Source: Candidatus Gastranaerophilales bacterium
GTDB taxonomy: Bacteria; Cyanobacteriota; Vampirovibrionia; Gastranaerophilales; Gastranaerophilaceae
Assembly (NCBI GenBank): GCA_944324435.1
Contig: CALUWH010000007.1
Coordinates: forward strand, 1-64,000
DNA: 64,000 nucleotides
Direction: 5' to 3'
Both the position numbers and the translations under genes were made by a program. The notes beneath the pieces are model-generated. The model had not been told where the DNA came from, ran no database searches, and was given only the letters and a program-made list of their open reading frames with translations. Each line of letters opens with the position of its first letter. Position 1 is the stretch's first letter. Of this stretch, positions 35,038-44,379 are shown piece after piece.

Positions 35038-35559
35038 TTATACCCCCCTCTTGTTGTTATTAAACATCGTAAGTCCTGCAATAACAATCGTAAGCAGCAA
35101 AGACACAAGTTCAAACGCCCATACATAGTTAATAAACAAGCCTTTTGCAAACGCAGATATCGTATCAAACGTGTTCACCTGCGCAAGTTCCTGAATATTA
35201 AACGTTCCGGGTATAACCGCAATTGATATCATAACAAGATAAAGAAACGCAAGGACAAACACCCCTCCGCAAATCATTGTTATATAAGGAAGCGTAAACC
35301 CCTTTCCGCTTTCTTTAGTTTTGCCGTTCGTAAACATTATTGAAACTCCGATAATTACAGGAACCGCAAGTCCGTAAATTGCAGCCTGAATTATCGCATT
35401 ATACTCAGAGCCGAGAACATAGAATAACAAAGCCGCATCAAAAAATACCATAACCGCTGCAAGCAGAGAATATATGACATTTTTCAAAAACATTGAAAGA
35501 AGAGCAAACAAAATAAGTATAAATGCCGCTATATAAAATATTACAGGATTGCTAATCAT
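35038..35559 (-). CDS. nuoJ: Complex I subunit J
   Basis: A 173-residue subunit with five hydrophobic segments. The frame is open to 35616, but the ATG at 35559 is preferred because a near-perfect AAAGGAGGTG lies just upstream, within the end of nuoI. The stretch AAIYGLAVPVIIGVSIMF fits the characteristic third helix of NuoJ. It overlaps the nuoI stop by eight bases. Confidence 0.93.
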   Translation of the reverse strand: MISNPVIFYIAAFILILFALLSMFLKNVIYSLLAAVMVFFDAALLFYVLGSEYNAIIQAAIYGLAVPVIIGVSIMFTNGKTKESGKGFTLPYITMICGGVFVLAFLYLVMISIAVIPGTFNIQELAQVNTFDTISAFAKGLFINYVWAFELVSLLLTIVIAGLTMFNNNKRGV

Positions 35560-35938
35560 CCGCACCTCCTTTATATTTAAGAACCAAATCCTCCGGATTC
35601 TCAACGCCAAGCTCATAATCTTTTGTCATTTTTATTGCTTTTACAGGACAATAGTAAGCACAGTTTCCGCAAAAAATACACTTTTTTAAATCAAATCTGT
35701 ATGAAATAACTTTACCGTCCTCATTTTTTTCAAACTCTATTGCGCCCGACGGACAAACCCTTTTGCACACTCCGCACCCGATACATCCGCTGACTTCCGG
35801 CTTTCCGCGAAACGCGTCATTCAACTCTCGTCTTTTTTCAGGATACTCTAACGTTACAGGTCTTCTGAACAAATGCTTGAAAACCGTCATTAAACCTTCA
35901 AAGAGAGCCTTAATACTGCTTATGGGATTCAAAATCAT
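35552..35938 (-). CDS. nuoI: Complex I iron-sulfur subunit I
   Basis: The two-cluster ferredoxin-like subunit that carries electrons towards NuoB. Two CxxCxxCxxxCP motifs are intact: Cys52/55/58/62 and Cys87/90/93/97. At 128 residues it is shorter than most NuoI/NdhI proteins (about 160-200), though similar to the compact subunits of ferredoxin- or F420-type enzymes. An amphipathic N-terminal helix could sit at the membrane. Its ATG overlaps the nuoH stop by one base. Confidence 0.95.
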   Translation of the reverse strand: MILNPISSIKALFEGLMTVFKHLFRRPVTLEYPEKRRELNDAFRGKPEVSGCIGCGVCKRVCPSGAIEFEKNEDGKVISYRFDLKKCIFCGNCAYYCPVKAIKMTKDYELGVENPEDLVLKYKGGADD

Positions 35939-37035
35939 TACGCAAGCCCTCCCAGAATAAATTTATAAATAACAACAATAAACAGATTGATTATTGATAA
36001 CGGCAGAAGAACAACCCACGAGAATTTCAGCAAATCAAACGCGGCAAGTCTCGGCAAAGTCGCCCTTATCCAGATTATTACAAAAATCAGTAAAGAAGCC
36101 TTGAAAAATAACCAGCCTGCCTGTTCAAAATAAAGTAAAACCGAAGCAAACGGGGTTTCTCCAAAAAGGATATTACTCAAATATTTTCCGAAAGGAGACA
36201 AGTATCCTCCGAAAAATAATATTGCCATAAACATTGAATTTGCAAACAGCATGGCATACTCGCTCAAATAAAATAATGCAAATCTCATGCCGGAGTATTC
36301 CGTATTATATCCGCACACAAGCTCGCTCTCCGCTTCCGGCAAATCAAACGGACAGCGGTTTAATTCGGCGAGTATGCTTATAAACATGATTATAAATCCC
36401 AAAATACACGGAAAAACAAACCATCCAAACATTCCCCACTTTGAGAACTGAGCCATCGTGATTCCTGTCATGTTCATGGATGATGCAAGAACCACAACCG
36501 ACAAAAGCACAAACGTTATCGGAAGTTCATAGCTCAAAACCTGAGATATACTTCTTGCAGCCCCGAAAAGCGAATACTTATTAGAGCTTGCCCATCCTGC
36601 AAGGAATACGCTCAATATAGGAAATGCCGCAAGTATAAGGTACAAAATTACATTTGTCTGCGTATTCATAAACGTAAATTCCGCGCTGTAAGGAATTATC
36701 CCGACAGCTGCCATAACCGGAATAAACACAAGAATCGGCGCAAGATTAAATAAGAACCTGTCAACCCGGGCTGGTGTAATATTTTCTTTGCAAAGAAGCT
36801 TGAAAGCATCCGCAAGAGTTTGCAAAAGCCCCCAGTACCCGACCCTGTTCGGCCCCTTTCTCTGGGTAAAAAATCCCAAAAGTTTCCGCTCCGCAAGCAC
36901 CAGCGCTAAGATTACCACAAGCAGCGCCCCAAAGATTATACAAAAAGGAATCACGTAAAAAGTTATGTCTCCAAAAAGTTTTGGAATCCCATGCTTTTGC
37001 AAAAATTCTATGTATAAAAAGTAAAGATAATTCAT
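35938..37035 (-). CDS. nuoH: Complex I subunit H
   Basis: The membrane subunit that forms part of the quinone chamber, 365 residues with about eight hydrophobic segments. Landmarks are GPNRVGYWGLLQTLADAFKLL and the acidic loop FDLPEAESELVCGYNTEYSGMRFALFYLSEY. It begins exactly where nuoD ends (one-base overlap). Confidence 0.97.
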   Translation of the reverse strand: MNYLYFLYIEFLQKHGIPKLFGDITFYVIPFCIIFGALLVVILALVLAERKLLGFFTQRKGPNRVGYWGLLQTLADAFKLLCKENITPARVDRFLFNLAPILVFIPVMAAVGIIPYSAEFTFMNTQTNVILYLILAAFPILSVFLAGWASSNKYSLFGAARSISQVLSYELPITFVLLSVVVLASSMNMTGITMAQFSKWGMFGWFVFPCILGFIIMFISILAELNRCPFDLPEAESELVCGYNTEYSGMRFALFYLSEYAMLFANSMFMAILFFGGYLSPFGKYLSNILFGETPFASVLLYFEQAGWLFFKASLLIFVIIWIRATLPRLAAFDLLKFSWVVLLPLSIINLFIVVIYKFILGGLA

Positions 37036-38123
37036 TACTTATCCACCTCCGGCAGAATTATATCCAGAGAGCCCGCAATCGCAATCGCATCATTAAGATA
37101 CTCGCCCTTCAAGAGCTCTCTTAGCAGGTTAACCGAATAATAAGACCCTGTCCGCCATTTGAGCCTATAAGGCTTATCCTCGCCTGTTGATTTAACATAA
37201 CAGCATGCAAGCCCCCTTGGCGCTTCAATCTCCTGAATATAATCACCCTCAGGCAGTTTGAGATTAAGCGGATTTATTAATTTCTGCTCCAACTTTCCGG
37301 CCTCTTTTAGATAAACAAGCGCCTGATGAATAATATTCATGCTCTCTTTAATCTCTAAAACCCTTGCCTTATACCTTGTCCAGGAATCCTTGCCGTCCAT
37401 AACAACCGCCCTGAAATCAAAGCCTTTGTATAGTGGATCATTATGTCTGTAATCATAATCCACACCACTTGCTCTCAGATTAACTCCGGTAATTGCGTAA
37501 TTAAGCGCTGTTTCAGCTTCCAAAATTCCTTTACCCCTCGTTCGCATAAGAAAAATAGGATTTTCCGTGATAATTTTTTCGTAATCATCAAGTTTTTCCG
37601 GCAGAATTGATAAAATCTCCTCGACATCTTCAAGATACTCAATATCCTTTCTTACTCCGCCAAAAACAAAGTAATTGTACATCATTCTCTGTCCGGTGAG
37701 TTTTTCAAAGTATCTCAAAATCTTCTCACGTTCACGGAACGCGTAGAAAAACGGAGACACTGCTCCCAAATCCATCAAAAATGCGCCAATCCAAAGGAGG
37801 TGAGAAGAGATTCTGTTGAGTTCAAGCAGCATCACCCTTATTGCACGAACCTTGTCCGGAAGCTCAACTTCAAGCGCGTTTTCTACAACACCGCAAAGAA
37901 GTTCGGAATAGAAAAATCCGGCAAGATAATCGATTCTGTCAACAAGCGGAAGATACTGAATATATGACATTTTTTCAGCCATCTTTTCCATTCCCCTGTG
38001 CAAGTACCCGACATCCGGCTCGCAAGAGAGAATCTTTTCTCCGTCAAGTTCTAACAGAAGCCTCAAAACCCCATGCGTTGAAGGATGCTGCGGCCCCAGA
38101 TTTAACCTAAGACTGCTTGTCAT
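37035..38123 (-). CDS. nuoD: Complex I subunit D
   Basis: The 362-residue peripheral-arm subunit that shapes the quinone site. The N-terminus has LGPQHPSTHGVLRLLLELDGE and GYLHRGMEKMAE. The NiFe-type CxxC cysteines of related hydrogenase subunits are absent, confirming a true complex I rather than a hydrogenase. nuoC and nuoD are separate genes. It overlaps the end of nuoC by 17 bases. Confidence 0.97.
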   Translation of the reverse strand: MTSSLRLNLGPQHPSTHGVLRLLLELDGEKILSCEPDVGYLHRGMEKMAEKMSYIQYLPLVDRIDYLAGFFYSELLCGVVENALEVELPDKVRAIRVMLLELNRISSHLLWIGAFLMDLGAVSPFFYAFREREKILRYFEKLTGQRMMYNYFVFGGVRKDIEYLEDVEEILSILPEKLDDYEKIITENPIFLMRTRGKGILEAETALNYAITGVNLRASGVDYDYRHNDPLYKGFDFRAVVMDGKDSWTRYKARVLEIKESMNIIHQALVYLKEAGKLEQKLINPLNLKLPEGDYIQEIEAPRGLACCYVKSTGEDKPYRLKWRTGSYYSVNLLRELLKGEYLNDAIAIAGSLDIILPEVDK

Positions 38124-38538
38124 TCCACTCCAATCTCTTATCGTCTTCTTTATAATCTTTTCTCAAAGGATGACCTTCCCAATCCTCCGGCATGTAAAGA
38201 CGTTTCAGGTTCTCATTGCCGATAAATTTTATCCCGAAAAGGTCATAAATCTCATTCTCGTCAGCCTCTGCAGATTTGAATATTCCTGTAACACTTTCTA
38301 TTTCGTCTTTGACAGTAATTGATATAAACAAATCTTCCTCATCATCAACAGAATACAGATGATAAGTAAGCTCAACTCCCTCATCTCCTTTGTCCGTTGC
38401 GATAATCTCCTTTAACATATCATAAGGATATTCTTTTAATACAAACTCAATCACCCCGAGCAGATTAGATTGAATAACAATCTTATTCCCTACAAGCTCG
38501 CAGCCATGAAATATTCTCTCAAATTCATTCCAGTTCAT
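38107..38538 (-). CDS. nuoC: Complex I subunit C
   Basis: A 143-residue soluble peripheral-arm subunit. The frame is open to 38604, but ATG 38538 is preferred; it has GGAGGCAGGGG upstream inside the nuoB end and gives a standard-length protein starting [10 protein letters not shown]. The family motif [36 protein letters not shown] is present in the second half. Confidence 0.94.
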   Translation of the reverse strand: MNWNEFERIFHGCELVGNKIVIQSNLLGVIEFVLKEYPYDMLKEIIATDKGDEGVELTYHLYSVDDEEDLFISITVKDEIESVTGIFKSAEADENEIYDLFGIKFIGNENLKRLYMPEDWEGHPLRKDYKEDDKRLEWNDKQS

Positions 38539-39118
38539 TAGCCCCTGCCTCCGTTTGTAAAATGTTAACCCCAAGTTGAGTAATACGAATATCTTCGTCG
38601 ACAAGGAGACCGCATTCCTCTTTTAATTTTATTTTGTGCGAATTTACAAAATCTTTTCTTGTTAAAACAGATTCTTTTTTAATCTTTCCCTGCAGCTTCC
38701 TTATGGCATCAAGCAGCGCCTCCGGCCTTGGCGGACACATAGGAAGATAAATATCCACCGGAATAATTTTATCAATCCCTCGTATAACAGAATACGAAGT
38801 CTCTGCAAACATTCCTCCTCCGCATGTGCATGCTCCCATTGCAATCACGTATTTAGGCTCCGGCATCTGCTGATAGAGCCGCAAAAGGATCGGCGCCATT
38901 TTGTGCGTAATTGTTCCTGCACAGATTAACAAATCCGCCTGCCTCGGAGAGCCTCTGAAAACTTCCGAGCCAAAACGTGCAATATCATTATCCGATGCAA
39001 CTGTCTGCATCATCTCAATTCCGCAGCATGAAGTAGCAAACGTCAGTGGCCACAGAGAATTTGCTCTGCTCCAGTTTATAATATAATCAATTGAAGATAT
39101 TATTATATTCACAGCCAC
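38525..39118 (-). CDS. nuoB: Complex I iron-sulfur subunit B
   Basis: The subunit that binds the terminal cluster N2 next to quinone, 197 residues. The ligands are Cys31, Cys32, Cys97 and Cys128 in TSCCGIE, GACTCGG and MCPPRPE. The conserved [11 protein letters not shown] and [16 protein letters not shown] stretches are intact. It has a C-terminal extension of about 40 residues beyond the core. It overlaps nuoA by ten bases. Confidence 0.97.
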   Translation of the reverse strand: MAVNIIISSIDYIINWSRANSLWPLTFATSCCGIEMMQTVASDNDIARFGSEVFRGSPRQADLLICAGTITHKMAPILLRLYQQMPEPKYVIAMGACTCGGGMFAETSYSVIRGIDKIIPVDIYLPMCPPRPEALLDAIRKLQGKIKKESVLTRKDFVNSHKIKLKEECGLLVDEDIRITQLGVNILQTEAGANELE

Positions 39119-39462
39119 CTCAACATTTTCTTATTGATTGCAAAAAACAATCCGAACAACAGAAGCGCAACAAAAATAAACGCCTCTATTATTGCAAACA
39201 AGCCCAACCCATTTACGAACACCGCAAACGGGTATAAGAATATTGTCTCAATATCAAATATTAAAAACATTACCGCATAATTGAAAAATCTTATATCAAA
39301 CAGCATTCCACTGTCAGAAGCAGGGGTCAGACCGCACTCGTAAGTAGTTTCTTTAACCGCGCATTTTTGTCTATACTGGCAGATAAAACCAGCAACAACT
39401 ATTAATACTGCAAAAACAGCGGCAAGTATTATAAATACTGATAGACAAACAAGTTCCTTCAC
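39109..39462 (-). CDS. nuoA: Complex I subunit A
   Basis: A 117-residue membrane subunit with three helices, first gene of the operon. Diagnostic pieces are [37 protein letters not shown]. The initiator is GTG at 39462, with AGAGGG upstream. The divergent 80-base gap to the TPR gene should hold the operon promoter; TAGAAT or TATAAA on the minus strand are possible -10 boxes. Confidence 0.95.
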   Translation of the reverse strand: MKELVCLSVFIILAAVFAVLIVVAGFICQYRQKCAVKETTYECGLTPASDSGMLFDIRFFNYAVMFLIFDIETIFLYPFAVFVNGLGLFAIIEAFIFVALLLFGLFFAINKKMLRWL

Positions 39463-39501
39463 GCGGTAAACCCTCTTTTTATATTCTACTAAAAAATTTC
39501 C

Positions 39502-39510
39502 TGATATAAT
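39502..39510 (+). promoter_or_regulatory. Extended -10 promoter of the 39543 TPR gene
   Basis: TGATATAAT lies 32 bases before the ATG at 39543. The predicted leader of about 26 bases has only a weak AAGA in place of a Shine-Dalgarno. The divergent nuo promoter must share this short gap. Confidence 0.55.
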
Positions 39511-39542
39511 AGATATTATTATGTAATATTAAGATAATTTAT

Positions 39543-40199
39543 ATGGGACAACTGATTAGGATTTTTTTGTTAATTTTATTGATAGGCGGGGCATCGCTGC
39601 CTTCATTTTCTGCAGTACAAGGGAATATTCAGTATCAGATTCCGATTGATTACACCAAATTGAATGAAGCAGAGATTTTAGAAAGAGCAGAGTTCTTCTA
39701 CGGAATGGCGCTCAAATCAAGCAACGGAAATGTTAATGAAGAAATGACCGCGGCTCTTAATCTCTATACAATTCTTTGCAAAAAATGTCCGGATAATGTT
39801 ATGTACCCGACAAGACTTGGAATCCTCTATGACCTTTGCGGCATGGATAAGTATGCCAAAGGATGTTTTTATAAAGCAATGGGAATTAAAAAGTCCAGAC
39901 CTGAGCCTTATTTCTACCTCGGAGAATTTTTCTACAAACGCAGACAGTTCAAAGACGCTCTTAATATGTACAAACGCGCTTACAAAAACGGGTATTCAGG
40001 AAACTATGAGACTTTGTATAAAATAGGCGCTATTTACGAAAAATTCGGCGACACAGAGGCTGCTTTAAGATATTTTAAAAAGGCTGCGGAAATAAGTCCG
40101 AACAGTGAACTTGATAATAAAATTATCCGCGTTGAAAATGCGGATAAAAGCAATCGGGAATACTATTCGGATACAAGAATTCGGCTTATTGAACGGTAG
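39543..40199 (+). CDS. Secreted TPR protein (218 aa)
   Basis: The N-terminus is a signal peptide (LIRIFLLILLIGGASLPSFSA, about residues 4-24). The rest contains three to four tetratricopeptide repeats, such as MYPTRLGILYDLCGMDKYAKGCFYKAMGI and TLYKIGAIYEKFGDTEAALRYFKKAAEI. It is probably a periplasmic or outer-membrane-associated adaptor. The gene sits upstream of the AsmA-like gene on the same strand but has its own promoter. Confidence 0.8.
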   Translation: MGQLIRIFLLILLIGGASLPSFSAVQGNIQYQIPIDYTKLNEAEILERAEFFYGMALKSSNGNVNEEMTAALNLYTILCKKCPDNVMYPTRLGILYDLCGMDKYAKGCFYKAMGIKKSRPEPYFYLGEFFYKRRQFKDALNMYKRAYKNGYSGNYETLYKIGAIYEKFGDTEAALRYFKKAAEISPNSELDNKIIRVENADKSNREYYSDTRIRLIER

Positions 40200-40255
40200 C
40201 GATACGGGTAAAACTATGTATAAAATTTTTTGTTTGTCTTCTTATTTATTTCTTA

Positions 40256-40264
40256 TGCTATAAT
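40256..40264 (+). promoter_or_regulatory. Extended -10 for a leaderless AsmA-like mRNA
   Basis: TGCTATAAT ends six bases before the ATG at 40271. Since transcription normally starts about seven bases after the -10, the mRNA should begin at or beside the ATG. A -35-like TTGTCT lies at 40234-40239 (19-bp spacer). No Shine-Dalgarno is present. Confidence 0.6.
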
Positions 40265-40270
40265 TTTCTT

Positions 40271-43060
40271 ATGAAGAGCTTAACAAAAAAAATATTAGTC
40301 GGAAGTGTAATTACCATATTTTTACTTTGCTCTGCAGGTGTTGCGTCATATATGTGGCTTTTGCCGTCTCTGGTATCAAGTTCGTGGTTTCAGGGACAAG
40401 TCGAAAAATCTGTTCAAAAATATCTTGATGCGGATTTGGATTTGGAGGGCGCACAACTCGCAACAGGCTGGAGACCGGAGCTCGGGTTTAAGCTTGACAA
40501 ATTGTCTCTGAAAAAAGAGGATAAAGAACTTCTTAATCTCTCAGGAATTGATACGGAAGTTTCGTTTAAAGATATTTTTCAAAAAAGACTTATTATAAAC
40601 AGAGTTCTTGCAGAAAATGTGTATGTGGATTCTGCAGGAATTATTGAACTGCTTCCAAAGACGGAAGAGAAAAAAGAACAAAAACCGTCTGATTTTACTA
40701 TTGATATTTTTTCTGCTCTTCTAGGCGTTAAAAAATGTCTGATAACTTATGACAATTCTGATATTGCAATAAAATTTGATGCACATAATCTGGTTCTTGA
40801 CAGAACTAAGGCTAAAAAATACCTGCATTTTGACTTTAATTTTGAAATGGCAAAGGGGCAGGATAAAATTGTTATTTCTGCAGACGATCAAAACAGAATT
40901 TATATGGGCGGAGGAGAACTGCATGTTGACAGCTTCCCGATTGAGGTTGATAAATCAAAAATCGTTATTGACGCGTTTGCATCCAGAAAAACAGGCATGG
41001 AGATAAATATTTCTTCTAAGAACTTCAAGGCAAGAGATATTTATAACATGCTGACATCAAATATCATTATTCCTAACGGCAAAGAGCTTCTTGCCCCGAT
41101 TGTGGATGTCAACGGAAGTGTGGATTTTAATCTTCACCTTGCAAAAAACAGTATCAGAGGGGATGTAAACGTAAATGAATCCGAGTTTAAAGTTAAAGAT
41201 TTGCTGAATATGCCTGTTAAGATTACACAGGGTATTGTTGAGATTGGGAATACTACGGTAACTCTCAAGGATTTTAAAGGTTATTATAATAATAAAAAAG
41301 AAAACAGTATTGTTATGTCAGGTGATGTTAAGGATTACTGGAAAACTTGCGACACAACAGTCGTTTCTGATATTTTTGTAAATAATGACTTCTTTAAAAA
41401 CTATGTGTCAAAGCTTCTTGGTGCTCCAATCGGGCTTGTTGGCGATGCAGGTTCAAGGCTTACTTTAACCTCCAAGAACGGGTCTTGTGATCTTATATGG
41501 TACTTTTTGTTAAACGAAGGAGAAGGGTTTGAGCTCGGTGATCAGTCTATGGTGCTCAAAAATTACAAAACTCTTTTTAAAGTCGATTTAAGTGTTGTAA
41601 AAAATATTCTTAAAATTAATACGATTGATTATTATATAACAGATAAGCTTCAAAAAGACATGACACCGGTTCTTGCTATCAAGGGAAATCTTGATATGGC
41701 GGATAATATGAAGCTTCTGGATATTAACCTTAATATTCCGCGTCCGCTTCCGAGTGAATTTTTGAACTTCCTTGCCTGCCAGAAGATTTTCAGAAAAGGT
41801 ACAATATCAGGTGATTTAAGTATTGATAATACAGGCGAGTTCCCGAAAATGGATGGTGTAATCTCGTTTGATAAAGTTTTTGTACCTGCTCAGAGATTGT
41901 TTATCAAGTCTGCAAAAATCGGAGCTAAAGGCGATAAATTAGGCGCTATAGCAAGCGGCAGATATAAAAGGTCTAAATATGACTTTAACGGATATATTGT
42001 TAACGATTTAAGACTTCCGATAGTGGTTAAGAGTGTTAATTTAACCGTTGATGATATTGATTTGGAAAAAATGCTTGCGGCAAACAATTCCAATACTCAT
42101 AACACTGAACCTGCTAAGCAGGCGCTTGAAGAAACTAACAGTCAGGCAACAGAAGAAATCACAGAGGAAACACTTGCAAGCAGCGAAAGCGTTCCTACAT
42201 TTACAAAAGGATTGATTATTGTTGAAAAATGTATGCTTCATCTTGGCAAAGGTAAATATAAGCAGGTTGATTTCGGCAACCTGCACGCTAATCTGACGCT
42301 CGATAAGGATGGAGTTTTGAAGGTTCAGTCTAACAAATTTGATATAGCGGAAGGGATTTCAACCCTTAAGGTTAATGCTGATTTAATTAAGAAAAAATAT
42401 TACTTAAGATTGGGTGTAAAAGATGTTAATTCTGATGTTATGGCAGGAGCAGTTCTTGGGCTTCCAAGAGAAATTTCAGGTAAAGCAAGCGGCCTGATTG
42501 AGATTAACGCTGATGAGAGCCTTAAACTTAACGGTATAATCAGATTCTTGATTCAGAACGGAACGATTGAAAAAGTCGGATATGTTGAATATATCTTGAA
42601 AGTTGCATCATTGTTCAGAAATCCTCTTGCAATGATAACACCTGCAACGTTCGGAGATTTGGTAACTATTCCGGACGGAAGTTTTGACAGTATTTCAGGA
42701 GATTTGATTCTGAAAGATAATGTGATTGAACTTATCAAAATTAAATCCAGAGCGTCTATGTTGAGTTCGTTCATTGTCGGAAGGTATGAGCTTGAAACCG
42801 GTGATGCTACTTTAAGAATTTATACTAAAATGTCAAATAAGGGCGAAGGTTTTGCAGGATTTTTAAGAGGACTTTCTCTCAACAGTCTTGCTAACAGGAT
42901 TACGGCAAGTGGAAGAAATGACAGTAATTATTACGCATCTGAACTTGCGCAGCTGCCGTCAATTGACGCGGATGAAAAAGACTGTCAGGTGTTCTTGACT
43001 AAAGTTGACGGGGATGTTATTAATTTTAACTTCTTATCTTCGCTTAAAAGGATTAAATAA
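40271..43060 (+). CDS. AsmA-like (YhdP/DUF3971-type) protein, 929 aa
   Basis: A large protein with a single N-terminal membrane helix (about residues 7-30) and a long beta-rich periplasmic region. AsmA-like proteins are bridge-like lipid transporters between inner and outer membranes in Gram-negative bacteria. The N-terminal signature (KSVQKYLDADLDLEGAQLATGW) and the C-terminal module (FGDLVTIPDGSFDSISGDLILKDN) fit the family. A Thr/Glu-rich low-complexity insert lies near residues 615-645. The ATG has no ribosome binding site and sits at the predicted transcription start, so the mRNA may be leaderless. Confidence 0.85.
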   Translation: MKSLTKKILVGSVITIFLLCSAGVASYMWLLPSLVSSSWFQGQVEKSVQKYLDADLDLEGAQLATGWRPELGFKLDKLSLKKEDKELLNLSGIDTEVSFKDIFQKRLIINRVLAENVYVDSAGIIELLPKTEEKKEQKPSDFTIDIFSALLGVKKCLITYDNSDIAIKFDAHNLVLDRTKAKKYLHFDFNFEMAKGQDKIVISADDQNRIYMGGGELHVDSFPIEVDKSKIVIDAFASRKTGMEINISSKNFKARDIYNMLTSNIIIPNGKELLAPIVDVNGSVDFNLHLAKNSIRGDVNVNESEFKVKDLLNMPVKITQGIVEIGNTTVTLKDFKGYYNNKKENSIVMSGDVKDYWKTCDTTVVSDIFVNNDFFKNYVSKLLGAPIGLVGDAGSRLTLTSKNGSCDLIWYFLLNEGEGFELGDQSMVLKNYKTLFKVDLSVVKNILKINTIDYYITDKLQKDMTPVLAIKGNLDMADNMKLLDINLNIPRPLPSEFLNFLACQKIFRKGTISGDLSIDNTGEFPKMDGVISFDKVFVPAQRLFIKSAKIGAKGDKLGAIASGRYKRSKYDFNGYIVNDLRLPIVVKSVNLTVDDIDLEKMLAANNSNTHNTEPAKQALEETNSQATEEITEETLASSESVPTFTKGLIIVEKCMLHLGKGKYKQVDFGNLHANLTLDKDGVLKVQSNKFDIAEGISTLKVNADLIKKKYYLRLGVKDVNSDVMAGAVLGLPREISGKASGLIEINADESLKLNGIIRFLIQNGTIEKVGYVEYILKVASLFRNPLAMITPATFGDLVTIPDGSFDSISGDLILKDNVIELIKIKSRASMLSSFIVGRYELETGDATLRIYTKMSNKGEGFAGFLRGLSLNSLANRITASGRNDSNYYASELAQLPSIDADEKDCQVFLTKVDGDVINFNFLSSLKRIK

Positions 43061-43068
43061 TAAAGTGT

Positions 43069-43830
43069 ATGCTAAGCAATTATTTTAAGGTAAAAACAAC
43101 GTCAAAGATTTTTGATGAATATATTTGTTCACTGCTTGATGAACTTAAAGGTAAGCGTATCATTTTATACGGAATGGGTGAGGGTTTTGTTGAGCTGAAT
43201 AAAAAATATCGTTTTAGCGAATATTGGAACGTGACAGCAGTCACAGATTTAAGATTTGAAAAAGAACAAACCTTCGAAGGAATGAGAGCAATACCACCAC
43301 AAAGTATTGCCGGAGAAGAATTTGATATTATAGTAATAACAAATGAGTCAAGCGGTAGAATTATAAATTATATTAATAATGTTTTTAAAATAGATAAAGA
43401 ATTTAAAACATTATTTTGTCAGGAAACTGCGAATGAAATACAAAATATTGAACATCTTGAGAAGTTTGGATTTCCAAAATATTTGGAAAAAATGAAAAAG
43501 AGACTTAAAAATAAAAAAATTGTAATATATGATGCCGGAGAGTTTTTTAAAGTGATAAAAGGCTATTACAATCTGGACGGATTAAATATTATCGCGATTT
43601 CGGATAAAAGATTCGCGCAGAGTAATGAAAAAGAATTTCTGGGGTACCAAGCAGTTGAGCCTGATAAAATAAAATATTTAAAGCCGGATTACGTTATCGT
43701 TGCAACAAAAATATTTAGAAGCATCATAGAAGATTTACGCCATAGCCAGCTTAAAGGGACAAAAATAAGGGTTGAACCTATTTTGAAAAGGAGTCTGTGG
43801 AAAATTCTTGGTGAAATCTGGTCGTTATAA
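43069..43830 (+). CDS. Unknown protein with two Rossmann-like halves (253 aa)
   Basis: No specific family recognised. Two similar modules are visible. The first begins KRIILYGMGEGF (from residue 29) and the second KKIVIYDAGEFF (from residue 149). Each continues with a beta strand ending in VTDLRF or ISDKRF, then FEGMRAIPP or FLGYQAVEP, then DIIVIT or DYVIVAT. This looks like an internal duplication of a small nucleotide-binding fold, of the kind fused to sugar or capsule enzymes. Key glycines are kept only in the first half. It follows the AsmA-like gene by eight bases. The codons look more AT-rich than neighbours. Confidence 0.6.
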   Translation: MLSNYFKVKTTSKIFDEYICSLLDELKGKRIILYGMGEGFVELNKKYRFSEYWNVTAVTDLRFEKEQTFEGMRAIPPQSIAGEEFDIIVITNESSGRIINYINNVFKIDKEFKTLFCQETANEIQNIEHLEKFGFPKYLEKMKKRLKNKKIVIYDAGEFFKVIKGYYNLDGLNIIAISDKRFAQSNEKEFLGYQAVEPDKIKYLKPDYVIVATKIFRSIIEDLRHSQLKGTKIRVEPILKRSLWKILGEIWSL

Positions 43831-43837
43831 TTTCTAT

Positions 43838-44365
43838 TTAATAATCCGACTGTTCATAGTCGTCTTCGTCTTGAAGCGATGACAAATCCGAATCATATTT
43901 TGAATCAAAGTCCTCCGGCAGGTACTCATTGTCCGGCCAGATTGTTTCCTCGTCAAATCTGCAGGCACTTAAGTTTTCTGCAGATGAAAGGTCTGAATTA
44001 GTTAAATCAGCACCCTGAAATATTGCACCTGCAAGATCCGCATCAGAAAAATTGCAGTAATCAATCTTTGAGTAGCTGAAATCTGTACCATTTAACACTG
44101 ATTCATTAAAAGATGATTCAACAACATTTGCTCGAGTAAAGTCAACAGAAGTTAAGTCACAGCCGTCAAATTTAATTTCAGAAAGGTGCGCATCCGCAAA
44201 TGATGAAGAAGTCAGATCTACGTTTATAAATTCTGCCTGTTCAATATTTGAGTTTGAAAAATCAGTTTCACTCAAATCAATCCCACCTTTAGCATTCTTA
44301 ACTTCATTATTGAATGCCTCTGTATTTGTCAGTAATAGGTTTATTAATTCGTCTTTTGATAACAT
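43838..44365 (-). CDS. Pentapeptide-repeat protein
   Basis: A 175-residue protein with about 15 to 20 pentapeptide units of the A(D/N)LXX type (for example DFSNS, DLTSS, DFTRA, DFSYS, DLAGA) covering roughly residues 28-135. These form a right-handed quadrilateral beta helix. The C-terminus is acidic (Asp/Glu/Ser-rich). No signal peptide. It is the last gene of the signalling operon, 14 bases after the second response regulator. The fold often mediates protein interaction or DNA mimicry; its role here is unknown. Confidence 0.88.
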   Translation of the reverse strand: MLSKDELINLLLTNTEAFNNEVKNAKGGIDLSETDFSNSNIEQAEFINVDLTSSSFADAHLSEIKFDGCDLTSVDFTRANVVESSFNESVLNGTDFSYSKIDYCNFSDADLAGAIFQGADLTNSDLSSAENLSACRFDEETIWPDNEYLPEDFDSKYDSDLSSLQDEDDYEQSDY

Positions 44366-44379
44366 TTTATACCTTTCTT

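Noticed and set aside
35038-39462. Possibility that the nuo-like genes encode an energy-converting hydrogenase
   Set aside because: NuoD lacks the NiFe CxxC ligand pairs, and NuoA, NuoJ, NuoK and three antiporter subunits are present in complex I order.
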